This document shows positions 33,859 to 43,897 of a stretch of DNA of 64,000 nt, one piece after another (position 1 is the stretch's first letter; every line of letters starts with the position of its first letter). The stretch lies in NCBI RefSeq assembly GCF_900635455.1, contig NZ_LR134116.1:806001-870000 (forward strand). Direction: 5' to 3'. Origin of the DNA: Yersinia intermedia. Lineage in GTDB: Bacteria > Pseudomonadota > Gammaproteobacteria > Enterobacterales > Enterobacteriaceae. The position numbers and the translations under genes were made by a program. The notes below the pieces were generated by a model. The model searched no databases and was not told the DNA's origin. It saw only the letters and a list, made by a program, of their open reading frames with translations.

Positions 33859-34800
33859 TTGCTCTTGGAAAAATATTTTTTCAGTAAATCTCTACGCCCT
33901 GCGACAGAATGGAGTTATCAGAAAGTTGTAAACTCGTTTGAACAATATACAACCAAACTTCCGCATGAAATTAGTGATCAAATTGTATTAGAATGGCGTC
34001 GGTATGTATTGAACGATTTGAGACTGGAACCGCGAACCTGGAATAATAAGGTAGCTCATCTTCGTGCATTATTTAATTTTGGTATGAAGAAAAAACTATT
34101 AAAACATGAGGAAAATCCATTTAATGGATCTGTGGTAAGAGCGGGTATTAAGAAAAAGAAAATTCTGACGTTAGGGCAAATGAATAGTCTCTATCTATTG
34201 ATGAAACAATACTTTCAAAGAGAAAGGGATTTACCCGCGTCACATTGTTTTAATACCCGTAATCACGCGTTTTATCCTTCATGGTTTTGGCTTACGGTAT
34301 TAGATGTTTTACGTTATACCGGTATGCGGCAAAATCAACTGCTGCATCTACGATTATGTGACATCAATTTAGATGAGCGGAGTATTGAGCTGAGGATCGC
34401 GGGTTCTAAGAATCACAAAGAGCACCGTGTACCAATAGTATCCGCGCTGTTCCCACAGTTGAAGCTACTGGTTAACAGAGCGCTAGATGCCGGTGCAGAA
34501 CCACAAGATCAATTATTTAATGTTGGGCGATTTGATTTACGTCGTCGCGATAAATATCCGTTAGAAATGGATCAATATCCATTACGGGCATTTTTCCGAC
34601 GTCTGTCCAAAGAATGCCGTTTTACTGTGAGCCCACACCGTTTCAGACACACTATTGCCACGCATATGATGAAATCCCCGGATAGGAACCTTCAGGCCGT
34701 CAAAAAGCTATTGGGGCATGTCAGCATCCAATCAACTCTTGAGTATATCGATGAAAACGTTGATAGCTTGCGGGATATTTTGGAAAAAGAGTTGATGTAA
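33859..34800 (+). CDS. Tyrosine integrase of the element, with a stop after codon 6 of the native frame
   Basis: Integrase expected to insert the element into tRNA-Phe. It has 313 residues from the TTG at 33859. The catalytic set is complete: TGMRQNQLLHLRL (Arg), SPHRFRHTIATHM (His-x-x-Arg), LLGHVSIQSTLEYID (His, Tyr). In the same frame an ATG at 33838 follows a good AAGGA site, but codon 7 is TAA (33856-33858), directly before the TTG. The native start was very likely 33838, so a nonsense change has broken it; restart at the TTG may still give some protein. It reads toward the tRNA-Phe attachment site about 220 bases away. Confidence 0.85.
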   Translation: MLLEKYFFSKSLRPATEWSYQKVVNSFEQYTTKLPHEISDQIVLEWRRYVLNDLRLEPRTWNNKVAHLRALFNFGMKKKLLKHEENPFNGSVVRAGIKKKKILTLGQMNSLYLLMKQYFQRERDLPASHCFNTRNHAFYPSWFWLTVLDVLRYTGMRQNQLLHLRLCDINLDERSIELRIAGSKNHKEHRVPIVSALFPQLKLLVNRALDAGAEPQDQLFNVGRFDLRRRDKYPLEMDQYPLRAFFRRLSKECRFTVSPHRFRHTIATHMMKSPDRNLQAVKKLLGHVSIQSTLEYIDENVDSLRDILEKELM

Positions 34801-34810
34801 CAGCTTGAGG

Positions 34811-34832
34811 CAAGGGCTCAGTGAGCCTTGCT
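34811..34832 (+). terminator. Hairpin after the integrase
   Basis: GCAAGGGCTC and GAGCCTTGC form a stem with a three-base loop and one bulge, ten bases after the integrase stop. No T-run follows, so it would be a weak terminator. The rest of 34833-35022 shows no gene. Confidence 0.35.
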
Positions 34833-35022
34833 GATTTGACACTAGAGGAAACTCTGTGTAACCATAACACGTAACAAAGCCCACTTAATTTAACAAGTGA
34901 GCTAATTGATTGCTAACTATTTTTACAATCCATATGACGAAATTATGAGGTATCGTATTCCTGTCTAATCACCTGCTTGTTAAGACTGATGTTCAGCCGT
35001 AGTAACAAACAAGCTTAAATAG

Positions 35023-35071
35023 TGGTGCCCGGACTCGGAATCGAACCAAGGACACGGGGATTTTCAATCCC
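35023..35071. repeat. attR: 49-bp copy within the intact tRNA-Phe
   Basis: Identical to 7171-7219. It is the 3' part of the intact tRNA gene and marks the right border of the integrated element. Confidence 0.95.
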
Positions 35072-35098
35072 CTGCTCTACCGACTGAGCTATCCGGGC
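35023..35098 (-). tRNA. tRNA-Phe (anticodon GAA)
   Basis: A 76-base tRNA on the minus strand: acceptor GCCCGGA/TCCGGGC, D arm with AGCTCAGTCGGTAGAGC, anticodon stem GGGGA around TTGAAAA with anticodon GAA at 35065-35063, T arm GGTTCGATTCC, and encoded CCA. In E. coli the tRNA-Phe gene pheV also lies close to speC, so this is probably its counterpart. It is a well-known island insertion site. Its own terminator is now 28 kb away at the left end of the island, so downstream transcription enters the element. Confidence 0.97.
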
Positions 35099-35101
35099 AA
35101 C

Positions 35102-35137
35102 GGGGCGCATTAAACCGTATTGGCGGCAAGCAGTCAA
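35102..35137 (-). promoter_or_regulatory. tRNA-Phe promoter
   Basis: Minus strand: TTGACT (35137-35132), a 17-base spacer, TTTAAT (35114-35109), then the GC-rich discriminator GCGCCCC. This is a strong sigma-70 promoter with the discriminator typical of stable RNA genes under growth control; it ends a few bases before the tRNA 5' end. Confidence 0.8.
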
Positions 35138-35428
35138 TGAGTTTCTCTTATAAAGGCGATCGGTTGCTCTCTTTTCATGCAAAAATAGTGAGAAAACTGT
35201 TGAGCAGTTAATTTTTATAGCGCATGTGAATATTTCATCTGCTTGATTTATAGCTTTTTTATTTTTCAGTCTGTTAAATAACAATAGCTTAGATATTCAC
35301 TAAAAGTGCATTTTTATTGACATGCAAGGTTGAACCGGCCAGCAAAACATGCAATTATTGCGAAAATTTAGCGTTACTATTCATCTCTCTAACCCATATC
35401 ATTTGGATTACGTAAGCAGGAGGCGGTT

Positions 35429-35524
35429 ATGACAGTAGTAGACTATTCAATGCATAATGAGCGCTTCTCATGCTATTTCTCCTGTTGTTCTGCTGTTAAG
35501 TTCCTTGTTACTTTCATGCGGTAA
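35429..35524 (+). CDS. Candidate leader peptide upstream of ornithine decarboxylase
   Basis: A 31-codon ORF (MTVVDYSMHNERFSCYF, then SCCSAVKFLVTFMR) with a very strong AGGAGG site six bases before its ATG. It lies in an otherwise gene-free 660-base stretch upstream of the decarboxylase gene, which starts 238 bases later. E. coli speF is controlled by a leader peptide that senses ornithine (SpeFL); this ORF shows no clear sequence similarity to it but has the same position and size. It may be a regulatory peptide. Nothing else codes between 35099 and 35762. Confidence 0.45.
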   Translation: MTVVDYSMHNERFSCYFSCCSAVKFLVTFMR

Positions 35525-35762
35525 GGCTATCTGTCGCTCACTGTTAGATATTATTAAAAATAGAGTTAACTCTCTGATTTTACTGATGTCTATTGGTCGG
35601 AGCGAAGACCAGTTAACTCGTTATTATAGCTTCTATTTGAGCTGATTATCGTGTGCGTAATAGATATCAATTTGCCGGCATCACATAAAATCTGCACCTT
35701 ATGCGATGCCATATACATGCCAAAATGGCAGCCTCATACCTGACCGTTTGAGAGTAAGTGAC

Positions 35763-37925
35763 ATGACACTATTAAAAATAGCAACAAGCGCTCGTTTGGC
35801 TTCTTATATAGAAAGCCAGCGGGGAATGGTATACCTCAATCAAACCGATTTTACTGATGTTGCCGCTGTCGTGATGTCGGTTGAAGATGCGAATGCCGGT
35901 ATATTGTCAAAATTGCATGATCTGGGTTTTGCTATTCCTACTTTTGTTGCTGTCACGGCACAACAGACGGTTTCTGCTGATTATTTGCCCCTGATTAAGG
36001 GGATTATTACGCTCGGCGAGGCAAACAAAGCTTTTTACAATGCTCAGGTAGAAGCTGCTGCCAGTGAGTATCAAAAAAATCTATTACCGCCATTTTTCTC
36101 AACATTGAAAAAATATGTCGAGATGAATAATTCAACTTTTGCTTGCCCAGGGCATCAGGGCGGCGAGTTTTTCCGTAAGCATCCTGCCGGTCGCCAGTTT
36201 TTTGAATTTTATGGCGAGACCATTTTCCGTTCAGATATGTGCAATGCGGACGTTAAACTGGGTGATTTATTGATCCATGAAGGTGCTGCCAAGGATGCAC
36301 AAAAATATGCGGCTAAGGTCTTCAATGCGGATAAAACTTATTTTGTTTTGAATGGTACGTCGGCTGCTAATAAGGTGGTAACTAACGCCTTATTGACTCG
36401 CGGTGATTTGGTTCTGTTCGATCGTAATAACCATAAATCTAACCATCATGGTGCGCTGATTCAGGCTGGGGCGACACCAATCTATTTGGAAACTGCCCGC
36501 AATCCGTTCGGTTTTATTGGTGGTATTGATGCTCATTGTTTTGACGAGCGTTATTTACGCCAGCAATTGCGTGAAGTTGCCCCCGAACGGGCAGAAGAGG
36601 AGCGGCCATTCAGATTGGCAATCATTCAGTTGGGTACCTACGATGGTACGGTGTATAACGCACGTCAGGTGGTTGATAGTATTGGCCATTTGTGTGATTA
36701 CATTCTATTTGATTCTGCGTGGGTAGGTTACGAACAGTTTATTCCGATGATGAAGGATTTCTCACCGCTACTGCTGGATTTAAATGAAAATGATCCTGGG
36801 ATTATCGTGACTCAGTCAGTGCACAAGCAGCAGGCTGGTTTCTCCCAAACCTCGCAGGTACATAAAAAAGATAATCATATCAAAGGGCAAAAACGGCACT
36901 GTAATCATAAACGTTTTAATAATGCATTTATGTTGCATGCTTCAACCAGCCCGTTCTACCCATTATTTGCCGCACTGGATATTAATGCCAAAATTCATTC
37001 TGGTGACAGTGGCCGCCGTATGTGGATGGATTGTGTCAAGTTGGGCATCGATACCCGTAAACTATTATTAGAACGCTGCTCTATGTTGCGGCCATTTATT
37101 CCTCCCACTGTCGGCGGTAAAAATTGGCAAGATTACGATACGGATATCATTGCTAATGACGCACGTTTCTTTAATTTTGTGCCTAATGAACGTTGGCATG
37201 GATTTGAAGGGTATAACCAAGACCAATATCTGGTTGATCCTTGTAAGTTATTACTGACGACACCGGGTATCGATGCCAACAGCGGCCAATATACTGAGTT
37301 TGGTGTTCCGGCAGCAATATTGGCTACCTTCCTGCGTGAGAATGGTATTGTGCCGGAAAAATGCGATCTGAATTCGATTCTGTTCTTGCTAACTCCGGCA
37401 GAAAATCCAGCAAAAATGGCGCATCTGGTTGATATGCTGGCTCAGTTTGAGCGCTACGTGGAGCAAGATGCTTTACTGTGTGATGTATTACCGACGATAT
37501 ATCGTAAGAATGAAGAGCGCTATCGCGGCTATACTTTACGCCAACTATGCCAAGAAATGCATGACCTCTATGTCAGCTATGATGTTAAACAACTGCAAAA
37601 GGATATGTTCCGCAAAGCCAGCTTCCCACCGGTGTTAATGAACCCGCAAGATGCCAATATCCAGTTTATCCGCGATAATATCGAGCTTGTCCCTATTGCC
37701 GAGGCTGAAGGGCGCATTGCTGCTGAAGGTGCACTACCTTATCCGCCGGGCGTATTGTGCGTGGTTCCGGGTGAAATGTGGGGTGGGGCGGTACAGCGTT
37801 ATTTCCTGGCGTTGGAAGAGGGAATTAATTTATTGCCGGGCTTCTCGCCAGAATTACAGGGCGTTTATATCGAAAAAGGTGATGTAGAGTGGCGGCGTAT
37901 CTTTGGTTATGTCATTACGCCGTAA
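35763..37925 (+). CDS. speC: Ornithine decarboxylase
   Basis: PLP-dependent ornithine decarboxylase (ornithine to putrescine), 720 residues, the family norm for the large bacterial enzymes. An N-terminal wing domain (about 1-110) is followed by the PLP core: FACPGHQGGEFFRKHPAG, TYFVLNGTSAANKVV, FDSAWVGYEQF and the Lys-containing SVHKQQAGFSQTSQ. The C-terminal end GALPYPPGVLCVVPGE is conserved. I chose the ATG at 35763. Synteny with mltC and tRNA-Phe fits constitutive speC; sequence details lie between SpeC and inducible SpeF, and no potE transporter gene is present. A strong terminator follows. Confidence 0.93.
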   Translation: MTLLKIATSARLASYIESQRGMVYLNQTDFTDVAAVVMSVEDANAGILSKLHDLGFAIPTFVAVTAQQTVSADYLPLIKGIITLGEANKAFYNAQVEAAASEYQKNLLPPFFSTLKKYVEMNNSTFACPGHQGGEFFRKHPAGRQFFEFYGETIFRSDMCNADVKLGDLLIHEGAAKDAQKYAAKVFNADKTYFVLNGTSAANKVVTNALLTRGDLVLFDRNNHKSNHHGALIQAGATPIYLETARNPFGFIGGIDAHCFDERYLRQQLREVAPERAEEERPFRLAIIQLGTYDGTVYNARQVVDSIGHLCDYILFDSAWVGYEQFIPMMKDFSPLLLDLNENDPGIIVTQSVHKQQAGFSQTSQVHKKDNHIKGQKRHCNHKRFNNAFMLHASTSPFYPLFAALDINAKIHSGDSGRRMWMDCVKLGIDTRKLLLERCSMLRPFIPPTVGGKNWQDYDTDIIANDARFFNFVPNERWHGFEGYNQDQYLVDPCKLLLTTPGIDANSGQYTEFGVPAAILATFLRENGIVPEKCDLNSILFLLTPAENPAKMAHLVDMLAQFERYVEQDALLCDVLPTIYRKNEERYRGYTLRQLCQEMHDLYVSYDVKQLQKDMFRKASFPPVLMNPQDANIQFIRDNIELVPIAEAEGRIAAEGALPYPPGVLCVVPGEMWGGAVQRYFLALEEGINLLPGFSPELQGVYIEKGDVEWRRIFGYVITP

Positions 37926-37939
37926 ACTGAGGTATTGAT

Positions 37940-37967
37940 AGACAGCCGATGAAAGTATCGGCTGTCT
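37940..37967 (+). terminator. Terminator of speC
   Basis: A perfect 11-bp stem AGACAGCCGAT/ATCGGCTGTCT with a six-base loop lies 15 bases after the speC stop. Poly-A follows on the plus strand and no T-run, so it may mainly serve convergent transcription or RNA 3'-end protection. Confidence 0.65.
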
Positions 37968-37995
37968 AACAAAAAATCATTACAAATTAGGAATA

Positions 37996-38745
37996 TCAGT
38001 AACCTAAATAGCGCGCGACTAAAACTGTACCGGAAATCAGCAATAGGATATTTATTAATCGAATAAGCTGGTCGCGGCTTATCCCTAAACTGATTTTATT
38101 GGCGATAGCCAAACCAACTAGCATCCCCGGCACCAGCAGTAGCACCATCCATAAAATAGATATATCCATATAGACCCCTGCCAGCGTAAATAAAATAACT
38201 CGCGTGAGGGTACTTAGGCCGATAAGCGTGGTCTGGGTGATCCGTAAATTATCTTTGCTAGCTATCCTGCCAGATAAATAAATAGCATAGATAAATCCGC
38301 CACTGCCAAACAACGCACTGAAGACACCGCCAATCAAGCCAAAAGGAATGGCTGCAACAGGTTTGAATTGCCCTTGTGGTTTACGCCGGCTGAGGGCATA
38401 AATGGCATAGAAAATAACAAATATGCCGAGCGCCAGTAGCAAAATATCGGGGCGAGTACGTAGCAGTAACGTCGCGCCGATCAGACTACCAATAATCATT
38501 AGTGGGACTAATCGCTTAAGTTCAGCAAGGTCGGCATGACGGCTATGGCGGGCCACATTGGTAATGGCTGCGAACATATCGACAATTGCCAATAATGGGA
38601 CAATCTTAGCGACAGGAATAAATAGCGCCAATATCGGGCTGGCAATTAATGCAGAACCAAAACCTGTAATACCAAAGATTATATAAGCGATGACCATAGT
38701 GGAGAAGATTACCACCATTTCAAACAGGGTAAGTCCAAAGTCCAT
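37996..38745 (-). CDS. TauE/SafE-family membrane exporter
   Basis: A 249-residue protein with about eight membrane helices of the TSUP (TauE/SafE) type, a family of anion or sulfonate carriers. The N-terminus FSTMVIAYIIFGITGFGSALIA and the second-half repeat FGLIGGVFSALFGSGGFIYAIY show the internal duplication with its Gly-rich motif. The substrate cannot be told. It is a single gene on the minus strand between speC and mltC, in the place where E. coli has nupG. Confidence 0.85.
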   Translation of the reverse strand: MDFGLTLFEMVVIFSTMVIAYIIFGITGFGSALIASPILALFIPVAKIVPLLAIVDMFAAITNVARHSRHADLAELKRLVPLMIIGSLIGATLLLRTRPDILLLALGIFVIFYAIYALSRRKPQGQFKPVAAIPFGLIGGVFSALFGSGGFIYAIYLSGRIASKDNLRITQTTLIGLSTLTRVILFTLAGVYMDISILWMVLLLVPGMLVGLAIANKISLGISRDQLIRLINILLLISGTVLVARYLGY

Positions 38746-38978
38746 TTGCTCAATCTGCCGATAGTAGAGATAGAATGATTATCCATACTATAAACATTTT
38801 ATTGCGAATGGTTGTTATTCAAATGTGCACTTTTGTCAGGCGATCACACTTTAGATATAAAAATGGCACAGGGGTTAGCTGTGCTATTCCAATTGTCCTT
38901 AAGAATTGACGTTGCAGATGATTTGCCAGCTACCTGCAACGCCAATTTCTTTGGCTATAAAATCCACTATCAACAAAA

Positions 38979-40055
38979 TTAGTGGCGGCGATAGCTCTTC
39001 TGCGCGCTGTTCACTTTCACCAGATAACGGCGAGATTCACCAGAAGGGTGTTTAGTGGTCAGCGTTTGGAATACATCTCCAGGCGCCATATTGTTAATAA
39101 TATTCACTGCCTGGATCTTATCGCTGGAGAATACCCGCAATACGCTACCTGCACCGCCGTTATAAGAGGTAATAACAGCATAACGCCGTGAGGTGGCATT
39201 CTGAATTCCGCCTAAATAGGTATTTTGCAGAATTGACAGATATGCAGTACCTGCATCAATATTATTTTCTGGATCAAACAGATAGCTACGGCTTGGTTGG
39301 CCACTTTTACCTTTCATTTTGAACACATCTCGCCCGGCAGTATGCTGCACAACTTGCATCAGGCCCAACGCATCAGAGCCGCTGACCGCATATGGGTTGA
39401 AGCTAGATTCTGTTTGCATAATTGCCAGGATCAATGACTCTTCGACGCCATAACGCTCCGCTGATTGGCGCACCAGTGGTAGGTATTTATGGGCGCGTTG
39501 ATCCAGATGGTTAGGAACCAATTGCAAGGTGACCGACCAGATAACATGCAGGCCGGAAGTGCGTTTTTGCATTCTGGTTTGTAGCAGGTAATCAGCAAAA
39601 TGGGCCGCACGCCATTCCCAGCGGATCGGCTGACCATTGTTATCTAGCACCTGCCCATAGAGGAACGGTTCTTTACTGATCTGAATATCGTTAACATCCG
39701 AATAGAGGTCGATAGAGCCGGGATCATCACCCATTAAAAGTGTGGTGATAATGGCCTGACGCAAGTGAGCCGCCGGATCTGTCGTGGCAATGGTTTCAAC
39801 CGTAATCGTACCGGCATCGAAGTTGATATGGCTGCGGGTTTGATATTGATCCGTATACTTAACGTAATCTTTTGGCCCCGCGATTAAGACTTCTTTTAAT
39901 CCCCAAATATTTTCAATGTTATGAGCAAATTGGCCCATTAAAATCTCAAAACCGTTGGTGTCTTTGACATAGGCTTCGTTTTCTGTTTGATTCTTATTGC
40001 CTGAGCAAGACACTAACAATGGTGCAATTACCAACAAAGCTAAAATTTTCTTCAT
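38979..40055 (-). CDS. mltC: Membrane-bound lytic murein transglycosylase C
   Basis: Outer-membrane lipoprotein that cleaves peptidoglycan glycan strands with formation of 1,6-anhydro ends. I place the start at 40055 ([17 protein letters not shown]), giving a lipoprotein signal with Cys as the lipidated residue and 358 residues in all. The SLT domain is C-terminal, with the catalytic Glu in [21 protein letters not shown] and then GTAYLSIL and ITSYNGGAG. It is next to yggX and mutY, as in E. coli, on the same strand. Confidence 0.95.
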   Translation of the reverse strand: MKKILALLVIAPLLVSCSGNKNQTENEAYVKDTNGFEILMGQFAHNIENIWGLKEVLIAGPKDYVKYTDQYQTRSHINFDAGTITVETIATTDPAAHLRQAIITTLLMGDDPGSIDLYSDVNDIQISKEPFLYGQVLDNNGQPIRWEWRAAHFADYLLQTRMQKRTSGLHVIWSVTLQLVPNHLDQRAHKYLPLVRQSAERYGVEESLILAIMQTESSFNPYAVSGSDALGLMQVVQHTAGRDVFKMKGKSGQPSRSYLFDPENNIDAGTAYLSILQNTYLGGIQNATSRRYAVITSYNGGAGSVLRVFSSDKIQAVNIINNMAPGDVFQTLTTKHPSGESRRYLVKVNSAQKSYRRH

Positions 40056-40112
40056 CTTACAAGCCATATCTTGATGAGGCATAACAGCGGGGCCAGCGCA
40101 GACCCCGTGTGG

Positions 40113-40385
40113 TTACTTACTCGGTGGAGTATAACCTTCAATATGAACATCCTGCCCTTCGAACAGGAAGTTAACCATCTCCTGCTCTAGCAGTTTTCGG
40201 TCTTCCACATTCATCATGCTCAGTTTTTTCTCGTTAATCAGCATGGTTTGCTTGGTTATCCATTGTGACCAAGCCTCTTTTGATATTTCGTTATAGATAC
40301 GTTTGCCGATTTCACCTGGATAGAGCTGAAAATCCTGCCCCTCAGCATCTGTTTTTAAAAAAGTGCAAAAAATCGTTCTGCTCAT
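40113..40385 (-). CDS. yggX: Probable Fe(2+)-trafficking protein YggX
   Basis: A 90-residue cytoplasmic protein that protects Fe-S clusters and takes part in iron handling. It starts [19 protein letters not shown] with the conserved Cys7, then [18 protein letters not shown] and [19 protein letters not shown]. Length and order next to mutY are as in other enterobacteria; MutY contains an Fe-S cluster, and the pair is often co-transcribed. Confidence 0.96.
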   Translation of the reverse strand: MSRTIFCTFLKTDAEGQDFQLYPGEIGKRIYNEISKEAWSQWITKQTMLINEKKLSMMNVEDRKLLEQEMVNFLFEGQDVHIEGYTPPSK

Positions 40386-40438
40386 GCTAAATCCTCTTCT
40401 ATGTTGCTATACCCTTCATACTTGAAGTTGCAGGGGGG

Positions 40439-41503
40439 TTAGCTATGTTGGTTACTCGGCTGTTTTGCCAACTGATGTAATAAACGTTCAACTGGGGCAG
40501 CCAATCCTACTGCGGGTGGTTGTGCTAAGTTATACCAGAGACCTGCACCATCATCCATGCATCCGCGGGATGATGCCGCATTCAACCACATCGGGACAAT
40601 ATCCAGATGGAAGTGACTGAAGGTATGACGAAAAGCAGTTAACTGCTGCAAGCCGCTGCTGGCAATACTCTGTTGCTGCAACCAACGCTCCAGTTCGGCT
40701 TGTTCAGCAAATTGTGGGAAGCAGAACAGCCCACCCCATAGACCTACTGGGGGCCGCTGTTCGAGCCATACCTGCGAGCCGTTTTGCATCAACAAAAAGT
40801 AAGCTGTTTTCTCTGGCAATGTCTGCTTGGGTTTTTTGCCAGGGTAGCGTGCCCAACTGTGATTAGCATAAGCCATACAACCGGTATTTAGTGGGCAAAG
40901 CTCACACTTGGGTTTAGAACGAGTGCAAACGGTGGCACCTAAATCCATCATCGCCTGATTAAACTGACCTACACCTTGGGCTGGCGTAACATCTTCACTG
41001 ATTTGCCACAGGTGACCTTCGACTTCTTTTTTACCGGGCCATCCCTTAACCGCGTAACAACGGGCCAGCACTCGTTTGACGTTACCATCTAAAATAGGAA
41101 AATGTTTGCCTAACGAGAGCGACAAAATAGCCCCTGCGGTGGAGCGCCCAATCCCCGGCAATGCGAGAATCTCGTCAAAGGTAGTAGGGAACTCGCCTTG
41201 ATGGCGTTCAACAACCGTTTGGGCGGCTTTATGCAGATTTCTGGCACGGGCGTAGTAACCCAGCCCGGTCCATAAATGCAGAACTTCATCCAACGGTGCC
41301 GCTGCCAGCGCGCGGATATCAGGGAAGCGCAACATAAAGCGTTGAAAATAGGGAATGACGGTCGCAACCTGAGTCTGTTGCAACATCACTTCTGATAACC
41401 ATACCTGATAGGGTGTTTTATCCAATTGCCACGGCAAGGTTTTACGGCCAAAGCGTTGGTACCACTCAAGTACCTCGTGCGCGAATTGTTGCGCTTGCAT
41501 CAT
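40439..41503 (-). CDS. mutY: A/G-specific adenine DNA glycosylase
   Basis: Base-excision repair enzyme that removes adenine opposite 8-oxoguanine. The start at 41503 ([15 protein letters not shown]) agrees with the family; the longer frame to 41554 does not. The helix-hairpin-helix [15 protein letters not shown] with nearby catalytic Asp (LDGNVKRVL) is near residue 120, the [4Fe-4S] cysteines are in [17 protein letters not shown], and a C-terminal NUDIX-like 8-oxoG recognition domain follows ([13 protein letters not shown]). About 354 residues, the usual length. Confidence 0.96.
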   Translation of the reverse strand: MMQAQQFAHEVLEWYQRFGRKTLPWQLDKTPYQVWLSEVMLQQTQVATVIPYFQRFMLRFPDIRALAAAPLDEVLHLWTGLGYYARARNLHKAAQTVVERHQGEFPTTFDEILALPGIGRSTAGAILSLSLGKHFPILDGNVKRVLARCYAVKGWPGKKEVEGHLWQISEDVTPAQGVGQFNQAMMDLGATVCTRSKPKCELCPLNTGCMAYANHSWARYPGKKPKQTLPEKTAYFLLMQNGSQVWLEQRPPVGLWGGLFCFPQFAEQAELERWLQQQSIASSGLQQLTAFRHTFSHFHLDIVPMWLNAASSRGCMDDGAGLWYNLAQPPAVGLAAPVERLLHQLAKQPSNQHS

Positions 41504-41777
41504 AAGTTGGTACCAATATCCGGCAGGTAATGAATTAGGGCTGGATTGCAGCATAGAGTTCTCACCCTGTAAACCCCCTTCGTACTTGAATCTACAACTG
41601 TGTTAGCGGCACTCACCCACTCGAATCCGCACCCGAATCACTGACTTGAATCGGCCACTTTGGTTATATCTACGTTATTTACTGCTTAATTTTGTACTTA
41701 TGACGCCCAGAGTTGATAAACTACCGTATCTTTGCATAATGCGCGTTCACATACGCAATCAACAGACAGAAAGCACC

Positions 41778-42497
41778 ATGATAAATGACGTCATATCCCC
41801 GGAATTTGATGAAAACGGCCGAGTCATGCGCCGTATTCGTAGTTTTGTCCGTCGTCAGGGGCGGCTGACCAAAGGTCAACAACTGGCGCTAGATAGCTAC
41901 TGGCCGGTGATGGGCGTGGAATATCAGGCAACGCCGGTTGACATAAACACCTTGTTTGGCCGCGAAGCTCCGGTGGTACTGGAAATTGGTTTCGGGATGG
42001 GGACTTCACTGGTGACTATGGCTGCCAGTAATCCACAGCAGAATTTTCTGGGAATAGAAGTACATTCTCCGGGAGTTGGTGCTTGTTTGGGGTCTGCTCA
42101 CGAGGCTGGGCTAAGCAACTTGCGGATCATGTGCCATGATGCAGTTGAAGTGCTGGAAAATATGATTCCAGATGCTTCACTGGATATGGTACAGCTATTC
42201 TTCCCTGACCCATGGCACAAAGCACGCCATAATAAGCGTCGTATCGTCCAGACGCCTTTTGTTGAATTGGTGAGAAGTAAATTAAAAGTGGGGGGCGTGT
42301 TCCATATGGCGACCGACTGGCAACATTATGCGGAACATATGCTGGAAGTGATGTCAGGTGTAAACGGATACCGCAACCTTTCAGAACAGAATGATTATGT
42401 TCCTCGTCCGGATTCGCGTCCGCTGACAAAGTTTGAATTACGTGGCCAGCGTCTGGGACATGGCGTTTGGGATCTAATGTTTGAGAGGAAAGAATAA
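41778..42497 (+). CDS. trmB: tRNA (guanine-N7)-methyltransferase
   Basis: Methylates G46 in the variable loop of tRNAs, using S-adenosylmethionine. The start [15 protein letters not shown] at 41778 matches the enterobacterial protein; 239 residues. The SAM-binding motif [15 protein letters not shown] is near residue 70, and the catalytic region [17 protein letters not shown] near 145. It is divergent from mutY, with a short palindromic repeat between them, and its stop overlaps the yggL start (TAATG). Confidence 0.96.
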   Translation: MINDVISPEFDENGRVMRRIRSFVRRQGRLTKGQQLALDSYWPVMGVEYQATPVDINTLFGREAPVVLEIGFGMGTSLVTMAASNPQQNFLGIEVHSPGVGACLGSAHEAGLSNLRIMCHDAVEVLENMIPDASLDMVQLFFPDPWHKARHNKRRIVQTPFVELVRSKLKVGGVFHMATDWQHYAEHMLEVMSGVNGYRNLSEQNDYVPRPDSRPLTKFELRGQRLGHGVWDLMFERKE

Positions 42498-42823
42498 TGG
42501 CTAACAATCGCAGTCGTCGTTTACGCAAGAAGATGCATATCGGCGAGTTTCAGGAATTGGGTTTTTCCGTACAATGGTCCTTCCCTGAAGGGACTGGTGT
42601 TGATGTAATTGATGAAACTGTCGATGCTTTTATCGATGAAGTCATTGAAGCAAATGGCCTGGCATTTGATGGTAGTGGCTACTTGCAGTGGGAAGGTCTG
42701 ATTTGCCTGCAAGAGATCGGTCATTGCACTGATGAGCACCGTGCGTTGGTTACTAAATGGCTGGAAGCTCGTAAGTTGAAAAATGTAGAAACCAGTGAGC
42801 TGTTTGATATCTGGTGGGATTGA
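42497..42823 (+). CDS. yggL: YggL family protein (DUF469)
   Basis: A 108-residue protein of the DUF469 family ([20 protein letters not shown], then LGFSVQWSFPEG). Members have been linked to the 50S ribosomal subunit in E. coli; the exact role is unclear. It overlaps trmB by one base and is followed by a GGCGCC-stem terminator at 42855-42880. Confidence 0.93.
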   Translation: MANNRSRRLRKKMHIGEFQELGFSVQWSFPEGTGVDVIDETVDAFIDEVIEANGLAFDGSGYLQWEGLICLQEIGHCTDEHRALVTKWLEARKLKNVETSELFDIWWD

Positions 42824-42851
42824 TCTTCCAGTTTAACGGCAGATAATTAAT

Positions 42852-42880
42852 AAGGGCGCCTAAGCAGGCGCCTTTGTTTT
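42852..42880 (+). terminator. Terminator after yggL
   Basis: GGCGCC (42855-42860) pairs with GGCGCC (42867-42872), extended by AA/TT pairs, and is followed by TTTGTTTTTA: a standard factor-independent terminator. Confidence 0.85.
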
Positions 42881-42932
42881 TATCGGGCACGGCTAGTGGA
42901 AACTGTTACTGGGTTCTATTGGGAGCATCTTT

Positions 42933-43877
42933 TTGGCAAAAATTTTAGAGGTAGCAACAATCTTAAATAATGCCTTGCTGGCAGACATCTTGCAGCAGGT
43001 TCGCCCGCTGATTGGTCAGGGGAAGGTTGCTGATTATATTCCAGCGTTGGCAGAGGTCTCGGCAGATAAGCTGGGTATTGCTGTGTGTACGTTGGATGGC
43101 GAGATTTTTCAAGCTGGGGATGCTGATGAGCGCTTCTCTATCCAATCGATTTCGAAAGTGTTAAGTCTGACTCTGGCATTATCCCGTTACGGTGAGCAAG
43201 AGGTGTGGCAGCGGGTGGGCAAAGAACCCTCCGGCCAACCCTTTAACTCATTGGTTCAGCTAGAGTTAGAAAAAGGTAAACCACGCAATCCTTTTATTAA
43301 TCCAGGGGCGCTGGTGGTATGCGATATGTTACAAAGTCGCTTGAGTGCGCCGAAGCAGCGGATGTTGGAAGTGGTGCGCCAACTCGTGAGCGATGATAGC
43401 ATCAGCTATGATCCTCGAGTGGCCCGCTCTGAGTTCGAACATTCAGATCGCAACGCGGCTATCGCTTATCTGATGAAGTCTTTTGATAATTTTGATAACG
43501 ATGTACTGACGGTGCTTCAGACCTATTTTCACTACTGCGCTCTGCGTATGAGCTGTGTCGAACTGGCTCGCTGTTTTGTCTATCTGGCAAACCAGGGGCG
43601 CAGTATTGGTGGGCATAGCCCGCTGATTACGCCGATACAGGCACGGCAAATTAATGCCTTGATGATTACCAGTGGCATGTACGATGGGGCGGGCGAATTT
43701 GCCTTCCGCGTTGGTATGCCGGGCAAATCAGGGGTAGGTGGCGGCATTATCGCTATAGTGCCGGATGAGTTGTGTATTGCGGTGTGGTCACCAGAATTGG
43801 ATCATGCGGGGAACTCTCTTGCCGGAACTGCTGCCTTAGAGCTATTGGCACAGCGGATTGGCCGCTCCATTTTTTAA
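42933..43877 (+). CDS. glsA: Glutaminase
   Basis: Hydrolyses glutamine to glutamate and ammonia. It has 314 residues from the TTG at 42933, which has GGGAGC upstream. It has the serine-dependent beta-lactamase-like fold with the SxxK motif in [11 protein letters not shown] (about residue 68), then [29 protein letters not shown] and [13 protein letters not shown]. coli carries ansB rather than a glutaminase gene near this spot. A symbol of glsA or glsB would be equally defensible. Confidence 0.92.
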   Translation: MAKILEVATILNNALLADILQQVRPLIGQGKVADYIPALAEVSADKLGIAVCTLDGEIFQAGDADERFSIQSISKVLSLTLALSRYGEQEVWQRVGKEPSGQPFNSLVQLELEKGKPRNPFINPGALVVCDMLQSRLSAPKQRMLEVVRQLVSDDSISYDPRVARSEFEHSDRNAAIAYLMKSFDNFDNDVLTVLQTYFHYCALRMSCVELARCFVYLANQGRSIGGHSPLITPIQARQINALMITSGMYDGAGEFAFRVGMPGKSGVGGGIIAIVPDELCIAVWSPELDHAGNSLAGTAALELLAQRIGRSIF

Positions 43878-43897
43878 AACAGCGCTTCAGGAGTCTT

